Both the position numbers and the translations under genes were made by a program. From Elusimicrobiaceae bacterium (GTDB lineage Bacteria > Elusimicrobiota > Elusimicrobia > Elusimicrobiales > Elusimicrobiaceae): a stretch of 64,000 nt of DNA. This document shows positions 1 through 8,210 of the stretch, in pieces. The notes under the pieces are model-generated. The model was given only the letters and a program-made list of their open reading frames with translations, searched no databases and was not told the origin of the DNA. The stretch spans positions 124,001-188,000 of the forward strand of contig JAFYXM010000010.1 in assembly GCA_017546175.1 (NCBI GenBank), read 5' to 3'. The first letter of the stretch is position 1, and each line of letters starts with the position of its first letter.

Positions 1-266
1 ATAGCAGCAGAGTGAGTCATACCGGAGCAGCCCAAGGTTTCTACCAAGGCTTCTTTAATCACGCCGCCTTTGACGTTTAAGGTCAATTTGCAGGCGCCTT
101 GTTGCGGGGCACACCAACCCACACCGTGGGTCAGACCGCTGATATCGCTGATTTGTTTGGCTTTTACCCATTTTCCTTCTTCAGGAATCGGGGCCGGATC
201 GTGCTTAGCGCCTTTGCAAACGCAGCACATTTCCTTTACTTCAGGGGTGCATTTTTCGCAGCTCAT
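1..266 (-). CDS. NifU-like iron-sulfur cluster scaffold protein (partial, C-terminus outside window)
   Basis: The reading frame runs leftward from an ATG at 266 and leaves the window after 88 codons, so only the N-terminal part is visible. It begins with a Cys-rich stretch (MSCEKCTP, then MCCVCKGA) and continues with VKAKQISDISGLTHG, WCAPQQGACKLTLNVK and ETLGCSGMTHSAA. The last blocks are familiar from a short NifU/IscU-type scaffold family that occurs beside GGGtGRT proteins in anaerobes. The proposed role is assembling Fe-S clusters in the cytoplasm. A strong ribosome site (AGGAGAT) precedes the start. The Cys-rich head before the scaffold domain is an extra feature. Family assignment is from motif memory; the partner gene would lie outside the window. 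Confidence 0.75.
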   Translation of the reverse strand, partial: MSCEKCTPEVKEMCCVCKGAKHDPAPIPEEGKWVKAKQISDISGLTHGVGWCAPQQGACKLTLNVKGGVIKEALVETLGCSGMTHSAA

Positions 267-354
267 TTAGATCTCCTATAAAGAATATAAATCTTACCTA
301 TATATTTTACAAAAAATTCAAAGAAGTCGCGTATTTTTCCTTATCAAATTCCCC

Positions 355-383
355 TTGCTTTTTTGAGATAACATTTTTACAAT
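355..383 (+). promoter_or_regulatory. Promoter of the serC-serA operon
   Basis: TTGCTT (355-360), a 17-base spacer and TACAAT (378-383) form a good sigma-70-type promoter about 32 bases before the serC start. The spacing and hexamers resemble the promoter of the DksA-like gene at 3829-3857. Confidence 0.65.
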
Positions 384-415
384 GGGGGTAGATGTACTAA
401 TACCAGGAGAACTAT

Positions 416-1591
416 ATGAGCATAAAAACAAAACTAACCGACTTGCCCACCTCCACTTTTGCCTGCGGCCCCAGCCAAGGGCACCCCGTCTTCAGAGAGA
501 CACCCCTTTGCAATACTTATTTTGAACGCAGCCATCGCGCCAAAGATATTTCTACCGATGGTTTATACAAACAAGCTACCGCTAATTTAAAAAAACTTTT
601 GGACTTGCCTGAAGATTATACCGTTATCTTTTTCATGGGCGGTGCTACACCGGCCTTAGATGCAGTAGCTTGGAGCTTGACCAAAAATTCTATTTCCGGT
701 TTAAGCTTTGGAGCTTTCTCCAAATTATGGTGCAAAAAATTGGCCGCCTGCTTGGAAGATACAGTCACGAAAGATTTCAAAGAACCTGCCGAAGGAGAAA
801 TGTTCCCCTCCCAAAAGCCTGATTACCATGCCAGCTTGGTCGTGCTCACCCCCAACGAAACTTCCACCGGTGTACAAATCTCAAACGAATATTTGGAAGA
901 AGCGTGGAAACTAAAAGGAGAAGATACACTTGTAGCATGGGACTGTACCTCTTGTGCCGGTGGCAGAGATTTACCGAAAAACAAATTTGATGTCATGGTT
1001 TTCTCTATGCAAAAATGTTTCGGTGTAGGCGGCGGCAGCAGTGTAATCATCTTAAGCCCCAAAGCCGTGGCCCGCATTGAAGAAACCAAAAAATTGCGCC
1101 GCATTCCTTATTCTTTGGATCTTTCTTTTGCCGTGGAAAAAGCACAAAGTAAAGTGCAAACCGTCAACACTCCAAGCACCACCAATATATGGCTGTTCAA
1201 CGAAGCCTGCAAATGGATGAATGACAACGGCGGTATCAAAGCCATGGACGCGCTGTGCCGCAAACACGCAGCCTATTTACTCTCTTGGGTAGAAAAGACA
1301 GATTGGCTCAAACCCTTAGTCAAAAACGAAGCCAACCGCTCTTACACCACGTTAACTTTGGAAGTAACCGACCCCAACATTGACGCGGCAGAAATCAGCA
1401 AAGCTTTAAAAGAGACCGGTGCGCCGAATTTGCAAGACGGCATCAAAAAATATTCCGCCGTTAAGCAAAACTCCTTGCGTATTGCCTGCTTCCCCTTTGT
1501 GGATATCAACGGCACCGAACAATACGAAAAACTGACCCGTGCGGTAGATGCCATTGTGGCAGATTTACGCGCCAATCAGGAGGCTAAATAA
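416..1591 (+). CDS. serC: Phosphoserine aminotransferase
   Basis: A 391-residue PLP enzyme that makes 3-phosphoserine from 3-phosphohydroxypyruvate in serine synthesis. The N-terminal FACGPSQGHP block, the FFMGGATPALDA segment around residue 75-90 (cofactor phosphate binding) and FSMQKCFGVGGG around residue 196-207 (Schiff-base lysine) are those of the SerC/class V aminotransferase fold. Length is normal. The ATG at 416 follows AGGAG at a good distance. The stop codon overlaps the next start by one base (TAATG), so translation of serC and serA is coupled, and the two enzymes catalyse consecutive steps of the same pathway. Confidence 0.93.
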   Translation: MSIKTKLTDLPTSTFACGPSQGHPVFRETPLCNTYFERSHRAKDISTDGLYKQATANLKKLLDLPEDYTVIFFMGGATPALDAVAWSLTKNSISGLSFGAFSKLWCKKLAACLEDTVTKDFKEPAEGEMFPSQKPDYHASLVVLTPNETSTGVQISNEYLEEAWKLKGEDTLVAWDCTSCAGGRDLPKNKFDVMVFSMQKCFGVGGGSSVIILSPKAVARIEETKKLRRIPYSLDLSFAVEKAQSKVQTVNTPSTTNIWLFNEACKWMNDNGGIKAMDALCRKHAAYLLSWVEKTDWLKPLVKNEANRSYTTLTLEVTDPNIDAAEISKALKETGAPNLQDGIKKYSAVKQNSLRIACFPFVDINGTEQYEKLTRAVDAIVADLRANQEAK

Positions 1592-2544
1592 TGAAAATAT
1601 TAATTGCCGATAAATTTCCGGCCCATTGGACCCAAGTATTGGCCGAACAAGGACACAGCATTACATCTGAGCCATCTTTGGATGAAAACACTTTGCCGGC
1701 CGCCATCAAAGACCACGAAATTTTAATCGTACGCAGCACCAAGGTACCTGCTGCGGTCATTGATGCAGGGACAAACCTCAAACTCATTATCCGCGCAGGA
1801 GCCGGCACCAATACCATTGACGTCAAACATGCCGCAGAAAAAAATGTGGCCGTGTGCAACTGCCCCGGTACCAATTCCATAGCTGTGGCAGAACTGACCA
1901 TGGGTTTGGTACTGGCCTTGGACCGCCACATTTGCCACAATACGCAAGATTTAAGAAAAGGTGTATGGAACAAGGGAGAATATGGTAAAGCCAAAGGTAT
2001 TTTTGGCCGTACGATTGGTATTATCGGTTTGGGAGCTATCGGCCAAGAAGTAGCCAAACGAGCCGCCGCTTTTGGCATGAAAGTAGTAGGTTATGCCCCT
2101 GCCGCACGCGCAGAAAAAGTGCGTGCTTTGGGCATTACTGCGCAGGAAGATTTATATAAACTGGCAGCCGAGGCCGACGTGATTACCGTCCACTTACCGG
2201 AAAACCCCGAAACAAAAGCAATGTTTAACAAAGCTTTCTTTGACCGCATGAAAGATGGGGCTATTTTCGTCAATGCCGCGCGTGGAGGTTTGGTGGTGAC
2301 GAAAGATTTGGTGGAAGCGGTAAAAAACAAAGGCATTAAGGCCGGTTTGGACGTATATGAAAATGAACCAAAAGCCACCGACAAAACCTTTGACTATTCC
2401 CCCTTTACCGGTGCTGAAAATATTTACGGTACTCATCACATCGGGGCTTCTACGGACCAAGCTCAAGATGCCGTGGCGGAATGTACGGTAAAAATTATAG
2501 CCGAATATGCCGCCAGTGGAAAATTTTTACACAAGGTGAATTAA
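1591..2544 (+). CDS. serA: D-3-phosphoglycerate dehydrogenase
   Basis: A 317-residue NAD-dependent D-2-hydroxyacid dehydrogenase that commits 3-phosphoglycerate to serine. Visible motifs are the Rossmann loop GIIGLGAIGQEVAKRAA near residue 145, NAARGGLV with the conserved Arg near residue 230, and HIGAST containing the catalytic His near residue 286. The protein ends directly after the catalytic domain, so it is the short type without a C-terminal ACT domain and probably lacks serine feedback through that module. The preceding serC overlaps by one base and DUF1015 begins three bases after the stop, making one operon. Confidence 0.93.
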   Translation: MKILIADKFPAHWTQVLAEQGHSITSEPSLDENTLPAAIKDHEILIVRSTKVPAAVIDAGTNLKLIIRAGAGTNTIDVKHAAEKNVAVCNCPGTNSIAVAELTMGLVLALDRHICHNTQDLRKGVWNKGEYGKAKGIFGRTIGIIGLGAIGQEVAKRAAAFGMKVVGYAPAARAEKVRALGITAQEDLYKLAAEADVITVHLPENPETKAMFNKAFFDRMKDGAIFVNAARGGLVVTKDLVEAVKNKGIKAGLDVYENEPKATDKTFDYSPFTGAENIYGTHHIGASTDQAQDAVAECTVKIIAEYAASGKFLHKVN

Positions 2545-2547
2545 TTT

Positions 2548-3780
2548 ATGGCAATCATTAAACCGTTTAGAGGTTTCCGTCCCTCCAAAAAGGCAGAATT
2601 AGTGGCCAGTCCTCCGTACGACGTATTAAATTCAAAAGAAGCACGGGAAATGGCCAAAGGCAATCCCCTCTCTTTTCTGCATATCGTTAAACCGGAAATT
2701 GATCTGCCGGAAAACGTAGATTTATATGATGCGCAGGTGTATGCTAAGGGTCGTGAAAATTTGGATAAATTCATTGCACACGGCACCTTAATGCAAGACA
2801 GAAAACCGTGTCTTTACATCTATGCTCAGACCATGAACGGCCGCACTCAATACGGCCTTGTGGCAGCGGTATCGGCCGAAGAATATGACAAAGGATTGAT
2901 CCGCAAACATGAGCTGACCCGTAAAGACAAAGAGGAAGACCGTACCCGCCACATTGAAACTTTGGGCGCTACTACGGGACCTGCCTTTTTGACTTATCCC
3001 GACCGTAAAGATTTAGACGATAAAATCGCCTCTCTTACCGCCGCTCCGGCTGTATATCATTTCACTACTTCAGACGGAATTACCCACGATTTTTGGGTTA
3101 TACATGAAGATAAAGACATAGAATTTATCTCTGCTATCTTTAAAGATATTGCCGTCTTGTACATTGCAGACGGACACCACCGCTCCGCATCAGCTGCCAA
3201 TGTAGCCCGACGTAAAAAAGCCGAAAATGCCTATCATACCGGTCAAGAAAGTTACAACTATTTTTTGGCGGTCATCTTTCCGGCAGGGCAACTGTACGTG
3301 ATGGACTATAACCGCTTAGTTAAAGATTTAAACGGATTAAGTGAAGAAGAGTTTTTTGGTAAACTGACCGAAAAATTTGATGTAGAAGACAGCGGAAAAG
3401 CCAAACCCGAAAACAGACATGAGTTTGGTATGTACCTAAATAACAAATGGTACACCCTACGCGCAAAACAGGGCATATTTGATGAGCATGACCCCGTAGA
3501 CGCATTGGATGTGAGTATTTTGCAAAAACACGTCCTTGCTCCTATTTTAGGCATTGGAGACCCACGCACCGACAAACGCATTAACTTTGTAGGCGGCATT
3601 CGCGGTTTAAAAGAACTGGAGAAGGAAGTAAACTGCGGTGATTACAAACTGGCATTCTCCATGTATCCCACCTCTATTGAGGAGCTGATTAAAGTGGCCG
3701 ATGCCAATTTAATTATGCCCCCCAAATCTACGTGGTTTGAGCCTAAGCTCCGAAGTGGACTGATTATATATAAGTACTAA
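2548..3780 (+). CDS. DUF1015 family protein, serine-operon member
   Basis: A 410-residue soluble protein of the DUF1015 family. The N-terminal FRGFRPSKKAELVASPPYDV and the central IADGHHRSASAA motif (about residue 205-216) are family hallmarks; the His-His-Arg cluster looks catalytic or ligand-binding. Members recur directly downstream of serA in many anaerobes, which suggests a role tied to serine or phosphoserine, but no reaction is established to my knowledge. The start lies three bases after the serA stop. A strong terminator follows the stop, closing the operon. Confidence 0.88.
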   Translation: MAIIKPFRGFRPSKKAELVASPPYDVLNSKEAREMAKGNPLSFLHIVKPEIDLPENVDLYDAQVYAKGRENLDKFIAHGTLMQDRKPCLYIYAQTMNGRTQYGLVAAVSAEEYDKGLIRKHELTRKDKEEDRTRHIETLGATTGPAFLTYPDRKDLDDKIASLTAAPAVYHFTTSDGITHDFWVIHEDKDIEFISAIFKDIAVLYIADGHHRSASAANVARRKKAENAYHTGQESYNYFLAVIFPAGQLYVMDYNRLVKDLNGLSEEEFFGKLTEKFDVEDSGKAKPENRHEFGMYLNNKWYTLRAKQGIFDEHDPVDALDVSILQKHVLAPILGIGDPRTDKRINFVGGIRGLKELEKEVNCGDYKLAFSMYPTSIEELIKVADANLIMPPKSTWFEPKLRSGLIIYKY

Positions 3781-3783
3781 CTC

Positions 3784-3813
3784 AAAACCCTAGGCCGCAA
3801 TCCTAGGGTTTTT
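3784..3813 (+). terminator. Intrinsic terminator of the serC operon
   Basis: AAAACCCTAGG pairs with CCTAGGGTTTT across a short loop and is followed by T residues, directly after the DUF1015 stop codon. Confidence 0.85.
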
Positions 3814-3828
3814 ATTTATACAAACCCC

Positions 3829-3857
3829 TTGCATTGAGCTTACGGATTTGCTAGATT
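3829..3857 (+). promoter_or_regulatory. Promoter of the DksA-like gene
   Basis: TTGCAT (3829-3834), 17 bases, TAGATT (3852-3857). The start codon lies about 58 bases downstream, giving a conventional leader with an AGAGG ribosome site. Confidence 0.55.
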
Positions 3858-3915
3858 AAACAAACAGCGTGTTTTTTATGCTGAAAAACGATTTGAAAAA
3901 ATAAAGAGGTACCGT

Positions 3916-4293
3916 ATGGTTATCAAGAAAAACACCAAAGACAGCCTGACCGCTGCCGAAATCAAAGAAATCAAAAAGCAACTGGAAGAATTAAAGGCCG
4001 ATGCCGAAAAACGCTTAAAAGAGAAAAAAGATATGGATATGCCGGAAGCAGAAGTGGGTGACCCCATTGATGCGGCAAGCCAAAGCTTGGACAAAGAAAT
4101 TTTATTTGAGCTTTCCGGTAACTCTCACAACACTATCGGCCAAATTGAGGCTGCTTTGCGCAAAATTGAAAAAGGCATTTACGGACGCTGTGAGCTGTGC
4201 CGTCAGCCCATTCCCAAAAAGCGTATTAAAGCTTTGCCCTTTGCTCGTTACTGCGTGCATTGTCAAACCTCTTCTGAAAATAGCCGCGCTTAA
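3916..4293 (+). CDS. DksA/TraR family zinc-finger protein
   Basis: A 125-residue protein with a long charged helix (residues 10-45, KEIKKQLEELKADAEKRLKEKKD), a second helical part, and a C-terminal four-Cys zinc finger: CELC about residue 94, then CVHC about residue 114. This is the DksA/TraR architecture, whose members bind the secondary channel of RNA polymerase and modulate initiation, often with ppGpp. The acidic tip pair typical of E. coli DksA cannot be assigned with certainty, so it may be a TraR/YteA-like relative. It is a single-gene unit with its own promoter and terminator. Confidence 0.85.
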   Translation: MVIKKNTKDSLTAAEIKEIKKQLEELKADAEKRLKEKKDMDMPEAEVGDPIDAASQSLDKEILFELSGNSHNTIGQIEAALRKIEKGIYGRCELCRQPIPKKRIKALPFARYCVHCQTSSENSRA

Positions 4294-4312
4294 GCTTTTT
4301 GCATACAAAGAT

Positions 4313-4345
4313 AAACCCCGACTATTTTGCTCGGGGTTATTTTTA
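4313..4345 (+). terminator. Intrinsic terminator of the DksA-like gene
   Basis: AACCCCG / CGGGGTT stem followed by ATTTTT, just after the stop codon. Confidence 0.8.
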
Positions 4346-4354
4346 GCTCAAAAT

Positions 4355-4382
4355 AAAACCCCCGCTGTCGCGAGGGTTTTTT
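4355..4382. terminator. Hairpin terminator between convergent genes
   Basis: AAAACCC and GGGTTTT arms with flanking T/A tracts on both sides, placed between the DksA-like gene and the converging secreted-protein gene. It probably serves mainly the minus-strand gene ending at 4397. Confidence 0.7.
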
Positions 4383-4396
4383 GATTTGTTAAAAGA

Positions 4397-5305
4397 TTAA
4401 TCTCCACAGAGCCAATCAGTAAACTGTTCCCATTGTTTAGCGAACCAATTACCTACCTCTCTGGCAGTTTCTCCCATAGCTTCACTTTGGAGCATGTAGC
4501 TTTTGGCTTGGCTTTGGTAACCGGCGATGTAATTATCGGTTACATTTTTTTGCCACCAAGCCCCCACTTCTTCAGCCGTTTCATGCATAGCTTCACTTTG
4601 GAGCATGTAGCCTTTGGCTTGGCTTTCATATCCGCTCAAATACGGTTCTACCACATTTTTATGGAACCAACTTTTGGCTTTGGCTTTGGCCGGGGCCACC
4701 ATTTCCGGATTCGGGCAGGTATTCATTGTGCTGGAAAGTCTATCAATTACATTGGAGCAGAAACCCGTGACGGCGCGGCCTTGTTCGGAGTCTGCCGCTT
4801 CCGGATTTTCAATAGAAGCTTCATAAATACCCCAACAATAACCGTAAATTTCAAACGGACTATAAACAATTCCCCAAGGAGAAGTAAAAACGTGAGAGGT
4901 TTTTTCTTCTTGAGTTTTGGCCTCTTGAGCCGCAGCGGCATTGGCTTCTTCAGCAGCTTTATAGAAAGAGGTAGGAAGAGACGGTACATACCCGGCACCA
5001 CCGGTCGTATTCGGATGCACATGCGGCACACCTTGTTGGCATTCTTCGCACCATTCTCTAAAATCATTCAAAGCAGCACTGGAAACAGGAGGCATATAGC
5101 CGCCAGTACCACCGGTAGTTACCGGAGTAGCAGCAGAAGTAGACGGAGTAAAAGCCTTTTTTACTTTTTTAACGACTTTCTTTTGAAACCCGGACGAAGG
5201 AGCAGGAGGAATATATCCGGCTCCGCCTGTCGTACGGGGAGTTTGGGCATACATTACTACGGGTAACAACAAAACTGACAAAGACATCAACAATGCTTTT
5301 TTCAT
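4397..5305 (-). CDS. Secreted repeat protein, unknown function
   Basis: A 302-residue protein with a clear signal peptide (MKKALLMSLSVLLLPVVMYAQ). The N-terminal third holds three copies of a TTGGxGY(I/M/V)P motif separated by Pro/Ser-rich linkers. The middle is Ala/Glu-rich. The C-terminal part carries a 37-residue repeat (GYxSQAKxYMLQSEAMxETAxEVGxW) in two full copies with a partial copy before and after; it is probably helical. The plus strand also carries a 277-codon open frame here, but the signal peptide, SD (AGGAG) and repeat logic support the minus strand. I do not recognise a family. The sequence suggests an exported, possibly surface-associated or self-assembling protein. Upstream boxes at 5370-5422 are shared with the TPR lipoprotein at 24918-25517. 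Confidence 0.75.
   Translation of the reverse strand: MKKALLMSLSVLLLPVVMYAQTPRTTGGAGYIPPAPSSGFQKKVVKKVKKAFTPSTSAATPVTTGGTGGYMPPVSSAALNDFREWCEECQQGVPHVHPNTTGGAGYVPSLPTSFYKAAEEANAAAAQEAKTQEEKTSHVFTSPWGIVYSPFEIYGYCWGIYEASIENPEAADSEQGRAVTGFCSNVIDRLSSTMNTCPNPEMVAPAKAKAKSWFHKNVVEPYLSGYESQAKGYMLQSEAMHETAEEVGAWWQKNVTDNYIAGYQSQAKSYMLQSEAMGETAREVGNWFAKQWEQFTDWLCGD
4475..4627 (-). repeat. 111-bp direct repeat inside the secreted-protein gene
   Basis: Two nearly identical segments start at 4475 and 4586, exactly 111 bases apart, and encode the 37-residue protein repeat. The DNA identity is much higher than the codons require (agcttcactttggagcatg is perfect in both), which suggests a recent duplication or ongoing homogenisation. 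Confidence 0.8.
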
Positions 5306-5340
5306 ATTTATCTCCTATTTTTTTACTACCCTACAACACT

Positions 5341-5422
5341 ACTATAACAGAATCTTGATACGTCAAACAGGGCCTTTGGTCCTAGGTTTATACATCTTTT
5401 GGACCTATATTTTTCTAGGCCC
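5341..5422 (-). promoter_or_regulatory. Promoter and GGNCCTA operator-like boxes of the secreted-protein gene
   Basis: On the minus strand a -10 TATAGT (5346-5341) is preceded by TTTGAC about 15 bases away. Immediately upstream are GGGCCTTTGGTCCTAGG (5370-5386) and an imperfect inverted repeat, GGACCTA then TAGGCCC (5401-5422). Both boxes recur upstream of the lipoprotein at 25517, which makes a shared transcription factor plausible. Confidence 0.45.
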
Positions 5423-5424
5423 TT

Positions 5425-5452
5425 AAAAAGCCCCCTTTTTCAGGGAGCTTTT
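5425..5452 (-). terminator. Terminator of the RDD gene
   Basis: On the minus strand AGCTCCC pairs with GGGGGCT and is followed by TTTTT, directly after the RDD stop codon. Confidence 0.75.
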
Positions 5453-5454
5453 AT

Positions 5455-6300
5455 TCAAAATTCGGGATATGAAACCAAGGTTTTCTTAGCATCTTTGGCT
5501 CGGGCTGTAATTTTATATCCTCCGTCCGTTACGCCGATACGAAAACCTTTATTTTCCAATACTTTTTGTGTATCACGCTGAAATTGTACAGGATCTCCGG
5601 ACAAAATGGACAAACGCAATAAATCGTTGGTGTAATATCCATAATTTAAGCGGTGTACTTCCTCTAAATATCCGATTTTTTCCAAATGATTTTTAGCTTT
5701 AATAATCAAGCGTTTTTGAGCAAAAGACCCCGCTCCGAAAAGCTGTGAATAAAACAAAGAAGAAAAAATAACCAAAAGCACAGATCCGGTTAAGGTAAGG
5801 GCGGCTTTTTCGGCAAAGCTCTTGTCACGAGCCTGCAAAACGATGCTTCCTGCCAAATAATCTTGCAAGGCGCGGTGTTTATCATCAATAAAAGCAAGTA
5901 AAAATCCGCACATTAACAGCAGCGTGCTGAACACATATCCCACGGAGCGAATAAAAGCGCGTACAAAGCTCAAAGGCTCTGCGGTGTATTGGTCCACCAC
6001 TACAATACCTACTAACTTTTTACCCAAGCTGCTGCGCCCGCCGCAAGTGAAAATCGTTTCGTACAAGACAAATGCCGGCACAATGCCCGCCAAACACCAA
6101 TAAATCTGTTCCAAATTCGGCTGCATCAGTCTAAACAAAACAGCCAAAAAGATTTGATAAAGCAACATCACCAGTCCGCCGTCAATCAAAAGCGCCACAA
6201 AACGCTCCATCACACCGGCCAAAACCGGTCCTTCTTGCTCAGGCTGTTGTTCTGCTTGAGGGGCATCTTCCATGATATTAATACGATGTTCTTCGCTCAT
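5455..6300 (-). CDS. RDD family membrane protein with C-terminal extracytoplasmic-type domain
   Basis: A 281-residue protein. The start MSEEHR at 6300 is chosen over the longer frame because AGGAG sits seven bases upstream. The N-terminal 30 residues are acidic and soluble. Residues about 30-160 form an RDD domain (ERFVALLIDGG, then RSSLGKKLVGIVVVDQYTAEPLS, then DDKHRALQDYLAGSIVL) with several membrane helices. A further helix (about 170-185) precedes a C-terminal domain of about 95 residues (NHLEKIGYLEEVHRLNYGYYTNDLLRLS to the end) whose length and spacing recall the globular part of type IV pilins. RDD proteins are often ion or solute carriers, but the function here is unknown. Confidence 0.75.
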   Translation of the reverse strand: MSEEHRINIMEDAPQAEQQPEQEGPVLAGVMERFVALLIDGGLVMLLYQIFLAVLFRLMQPNLEQIYWCLAGIVPAFVLYETIFTCGGRSSLGKKLVGIVVVDQYTAEPLSFVRAFIRSVGYVFSTLLLMCGFLLAFIDDKHRALQDYLAGSIVLQARDKSFAEKAALTLTGSVLLVIFSSLFYSQLFGAGSFAQKRLIIKAKNHLEKIGYLEEVHRLNYGYYTNDLLRLSILSGDPVQFQRDTQKVLENKGFRIGVTDGGYKITARAKDAKKTLVSYPEF

Positions 6301-6359
6301 ACGTTCTCCTAAAAAAACCACTACTTGTATTATAACAAGTTTTTCCCCTCTTGCAATAA

Positions 6360-6391
6360 AAAACCCCGCCCTTTAAACAGGCGGGGTTGTT
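6360..6391 (-). terminator. Terminator of the sodium symporter gene
   Basis: AACCCCGCC / GGCGGGGTT hairpin with a T tract on the minus strand, after the stop at 6404. Confidence 0.8.
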
Positions 6392-6403
6392 AAAAGCAAT
6401 CTA

Positions 6404-8032
6404 CTAAGCCGCAATGCCAAATTTGGAGAAAATGACGTACACGGCAAAAACACACAATACAATGGCTACACTCATCACCACCGCCTTGTTCCAAGGGGTC
6501 GTATCTACTACGTGCAAATCCTTTGTATCATCATATTTATTGGAAGTCGGCGAAAACTTACCCGCCAAATACATAAAGGAAATTGCAATTACAAACAAGA
6601 TTGCCATTACGTGTAAGAAGTGAATGGACGAAAGCCACCCAAGCACGGGAATGGCCTCTTTTCCTGCAAACGGAATTTGCGTAAGCCCATACGCCACAAT
6701 AAAGAAAACAAGCGTAACTTTAGCAGACCAAGCAGGAGCGGTTTTGTTCAACATACCAAAGATAATTAAGGTAAAGATAGGTACATTGTAAAAACCGTTT
6801 ACCATTTGCAAGTAGTTAAATAAGCCTGACGGTGCTTTGGCAATCAAGGGAGCCACACACATGGAGAAAATAGCCAAAATTACCGCCACCACTTTACCGG
6901 CAATAACCACTTGTTTATCGCTGGCATCGGGCTTCATATAAGGCTTGTAAATGTTAAGCATAAACAAAGCCGACGTAGAGTTTAAAGCCGCATTAAAAGA
7001 GCTTAAAATAGCTCCAAACAGCACCGCCGCAAAGAAACCCATCAAGTACCAAGGTAATACTTTATTGACCAGCATCGGGTAGGCCATATCGCCGATTTGC
7101 AACGGATTATCTTGGAAAATGTGGAAGGCCACAATGCCGGGGATAATCAAGTACAGAGGCCCAAACAATTTAAATGTAGCAGCCAAGAGCAAACCTTTTT
7201 GACCTTCTTTGAGGTTTTTGGCAGCCAAGGCGCGCTGAATAATGGTTTGGTTACAACCCCAGTAGAAAAGGTTCACCAAGAACATACCGGTAAACATGGT
7301 TAAAAATGGCACCGGATCACCGGCTTTACCGATGGCGTTAAATTTATCCGGATGGGCATCAATGACGGTTTTCAAACCGCCTATCATATCCCCTTGTCCC
7401 ACATAGAGCAAGGCAAAGATAGGTACCATCAAACCGCCAATAATCAACCCAATACCGTTTAACGTATCAGCAATAGCCATAATGCGCAAACCGCCGGCCA
7501 AAGAGTAAATCACACCCAAAATGCCGATAGCCACCACTACGACCACAATGGCGGTCATGTAATCTACATTAAAGGTACCCATGATATCAAAGATACCGCC
7601 CATACCGATAGCACCCGAATAAAGCACCGTAGGCAGCAAGATGAGCACATAGCCCGCCAAGAACAGGAAGTTGACGATTTGCTTAGTCGTAGCGTCGTAA
7701 CGTTCACCGATAAAATCAGGAATAGTGGCATAGCCCTTTTTGAGGTAACGGGGTAAAAAGAAAAAAGCCACGATGATCAGCGCCAAAGAGGCACCCACTT
7801 CGTAGCCCATGCCGGACATATTAAACATATATCCTTGCCCGTTTAAACCCACCATTTGTTCCGTAGACAGGTTTGTCAGTAGCAGTGAAGCGGCAATTAC
7901 CCAGCCTGTCAGTCCACGCCCAGCCAAGAAATAGCCTTCTTGAGATGAGGTATCGTTCTTGCGTGTAAGGAAATAAGAAATTCCCAACACAAGAGCGGTA
8001 AAACCTACAAACGACACGATTGTAAGTAGCAT
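6404..8032 (-). CDS. Sodium:solute symporter, SGLT-type (probable sugar carrier)
   Basis: A 542-residue inner-membrane carrier of the SSS family with about 14 helices. YFLAGRGLTGWVIAASLLLTNLSTEQMVGLNGQGY, LAGGLRIMAIADTLNG and FYWGCNQTIIQRALAAKNL closely follow the vSGLT/YidK subgroup, where the NLSTEQ segment and the WGCNQ helix line the sugar path. A sodium-coupled monosaccharide is therefore the likely substrate, but the exact sugar cannot be read from sequence. The SD GGAGGATGG precedes the start. A 16-bp palindrome directly upstream of a TATAAA -10 (8063-8089) suggests repressor control. It appears to be a single-gene unit. Confidence 0.85.
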   Translation of the reverse strand: MLLTIVSFVGFTALVLGISYFLTRKNDTSSQEGYFLAGRGLTGWVIAASLLLTNLSTEQMVGLNGQGYMFNMSGMGYEVGASLALIIVAFFFLPRYLKKGYATIPDFIGERYDATTKQIVNFLFLAGYVLILLPTVLYSGAIGMGGIFDIMGTFNVDYMTAIVVVVVAIGILGVIYSLAGGLRIMAIADTLNGIGLIIGGLMVPIFALLYVGQGDMIGGLKTVIDAHPDKFNAIGKAGDPVPFLTMFTGMFLVNLFYWGCNQTIIQRALAAKNLKEGQKGLLLAATFKLFGPLYLIIPGIVAFHIFQDNPLQIGDMAYPMLVNKVLPWYLMGFFAAVLFGAILSSFNAALNSTSALFMLNIYKPYMKPDASDKQVVIAGKVVAVILAIFSMCVAPLIAKAPSGLFNYLQMVNGFYNVPIFTLIIFGMLNKTAPAWSAKVTLVFFIVAYGLTQIPFAGKEAIPVLGWLSSIHFLHVMAILFVIAISFMYLAGKFSPTSNKYDDTKDLHVVDTTPWNKAVVMSVAIVLCVFAVYVIFSKFGIAA

Positions 8033-8062
8033 CCATCCTCCGTAAGAGATAATTTAACAACT

Positions 8063-8089
8063 TTTTATACTACACAGTCCGAGGACTGT
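8063..8089 (-). promoter_or_regulatory. Symporter -10 region with a perfect palindromic operator
   Basis: ACAGTCCGAGGACTGT (8074-8089) is a perfect 16-bp inverted repeat located a few bases upstream of TATAAA (8068-8063) on the minus strand. The position is typical for a repressor site within the promoter. No linked regulator gene is seen. Confidence 0.5.
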
Positions 8090-8210
8090 TTCCTACAAAA
8101 TCTGATTAAAAAACTACTTGCGAAATGAAAAATTAATGGATATACTGTCGGTATACTTTCATTGTAATTATAAAAGTAATATAAGTCAATTTTTTCCAAA
8201 AGGAGGTCTT

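Noticed and set aside
1584-2078. 164-codon minus-strand frame opposite serA
   Set aside because: serA is certain from its motifs; the opposite frame has no recognisable content or ribosome site.
3784-3813. GGNCCTA-like boxes at the serC terminator
   Set aside because: The similarity comes from a palindromic CCTAGG core of the terminator stem and lies after a stop codon, not at a promoter.
4433-5266. 277-codon open frame on the plus strand
   Set aside because: It is the mirror of the secreted-protein gene on the minus strand, which has a signal peptide, a ribosome site and coherent protein repeats. The plus frame is rich in Ser/Phe/Arg without domains.
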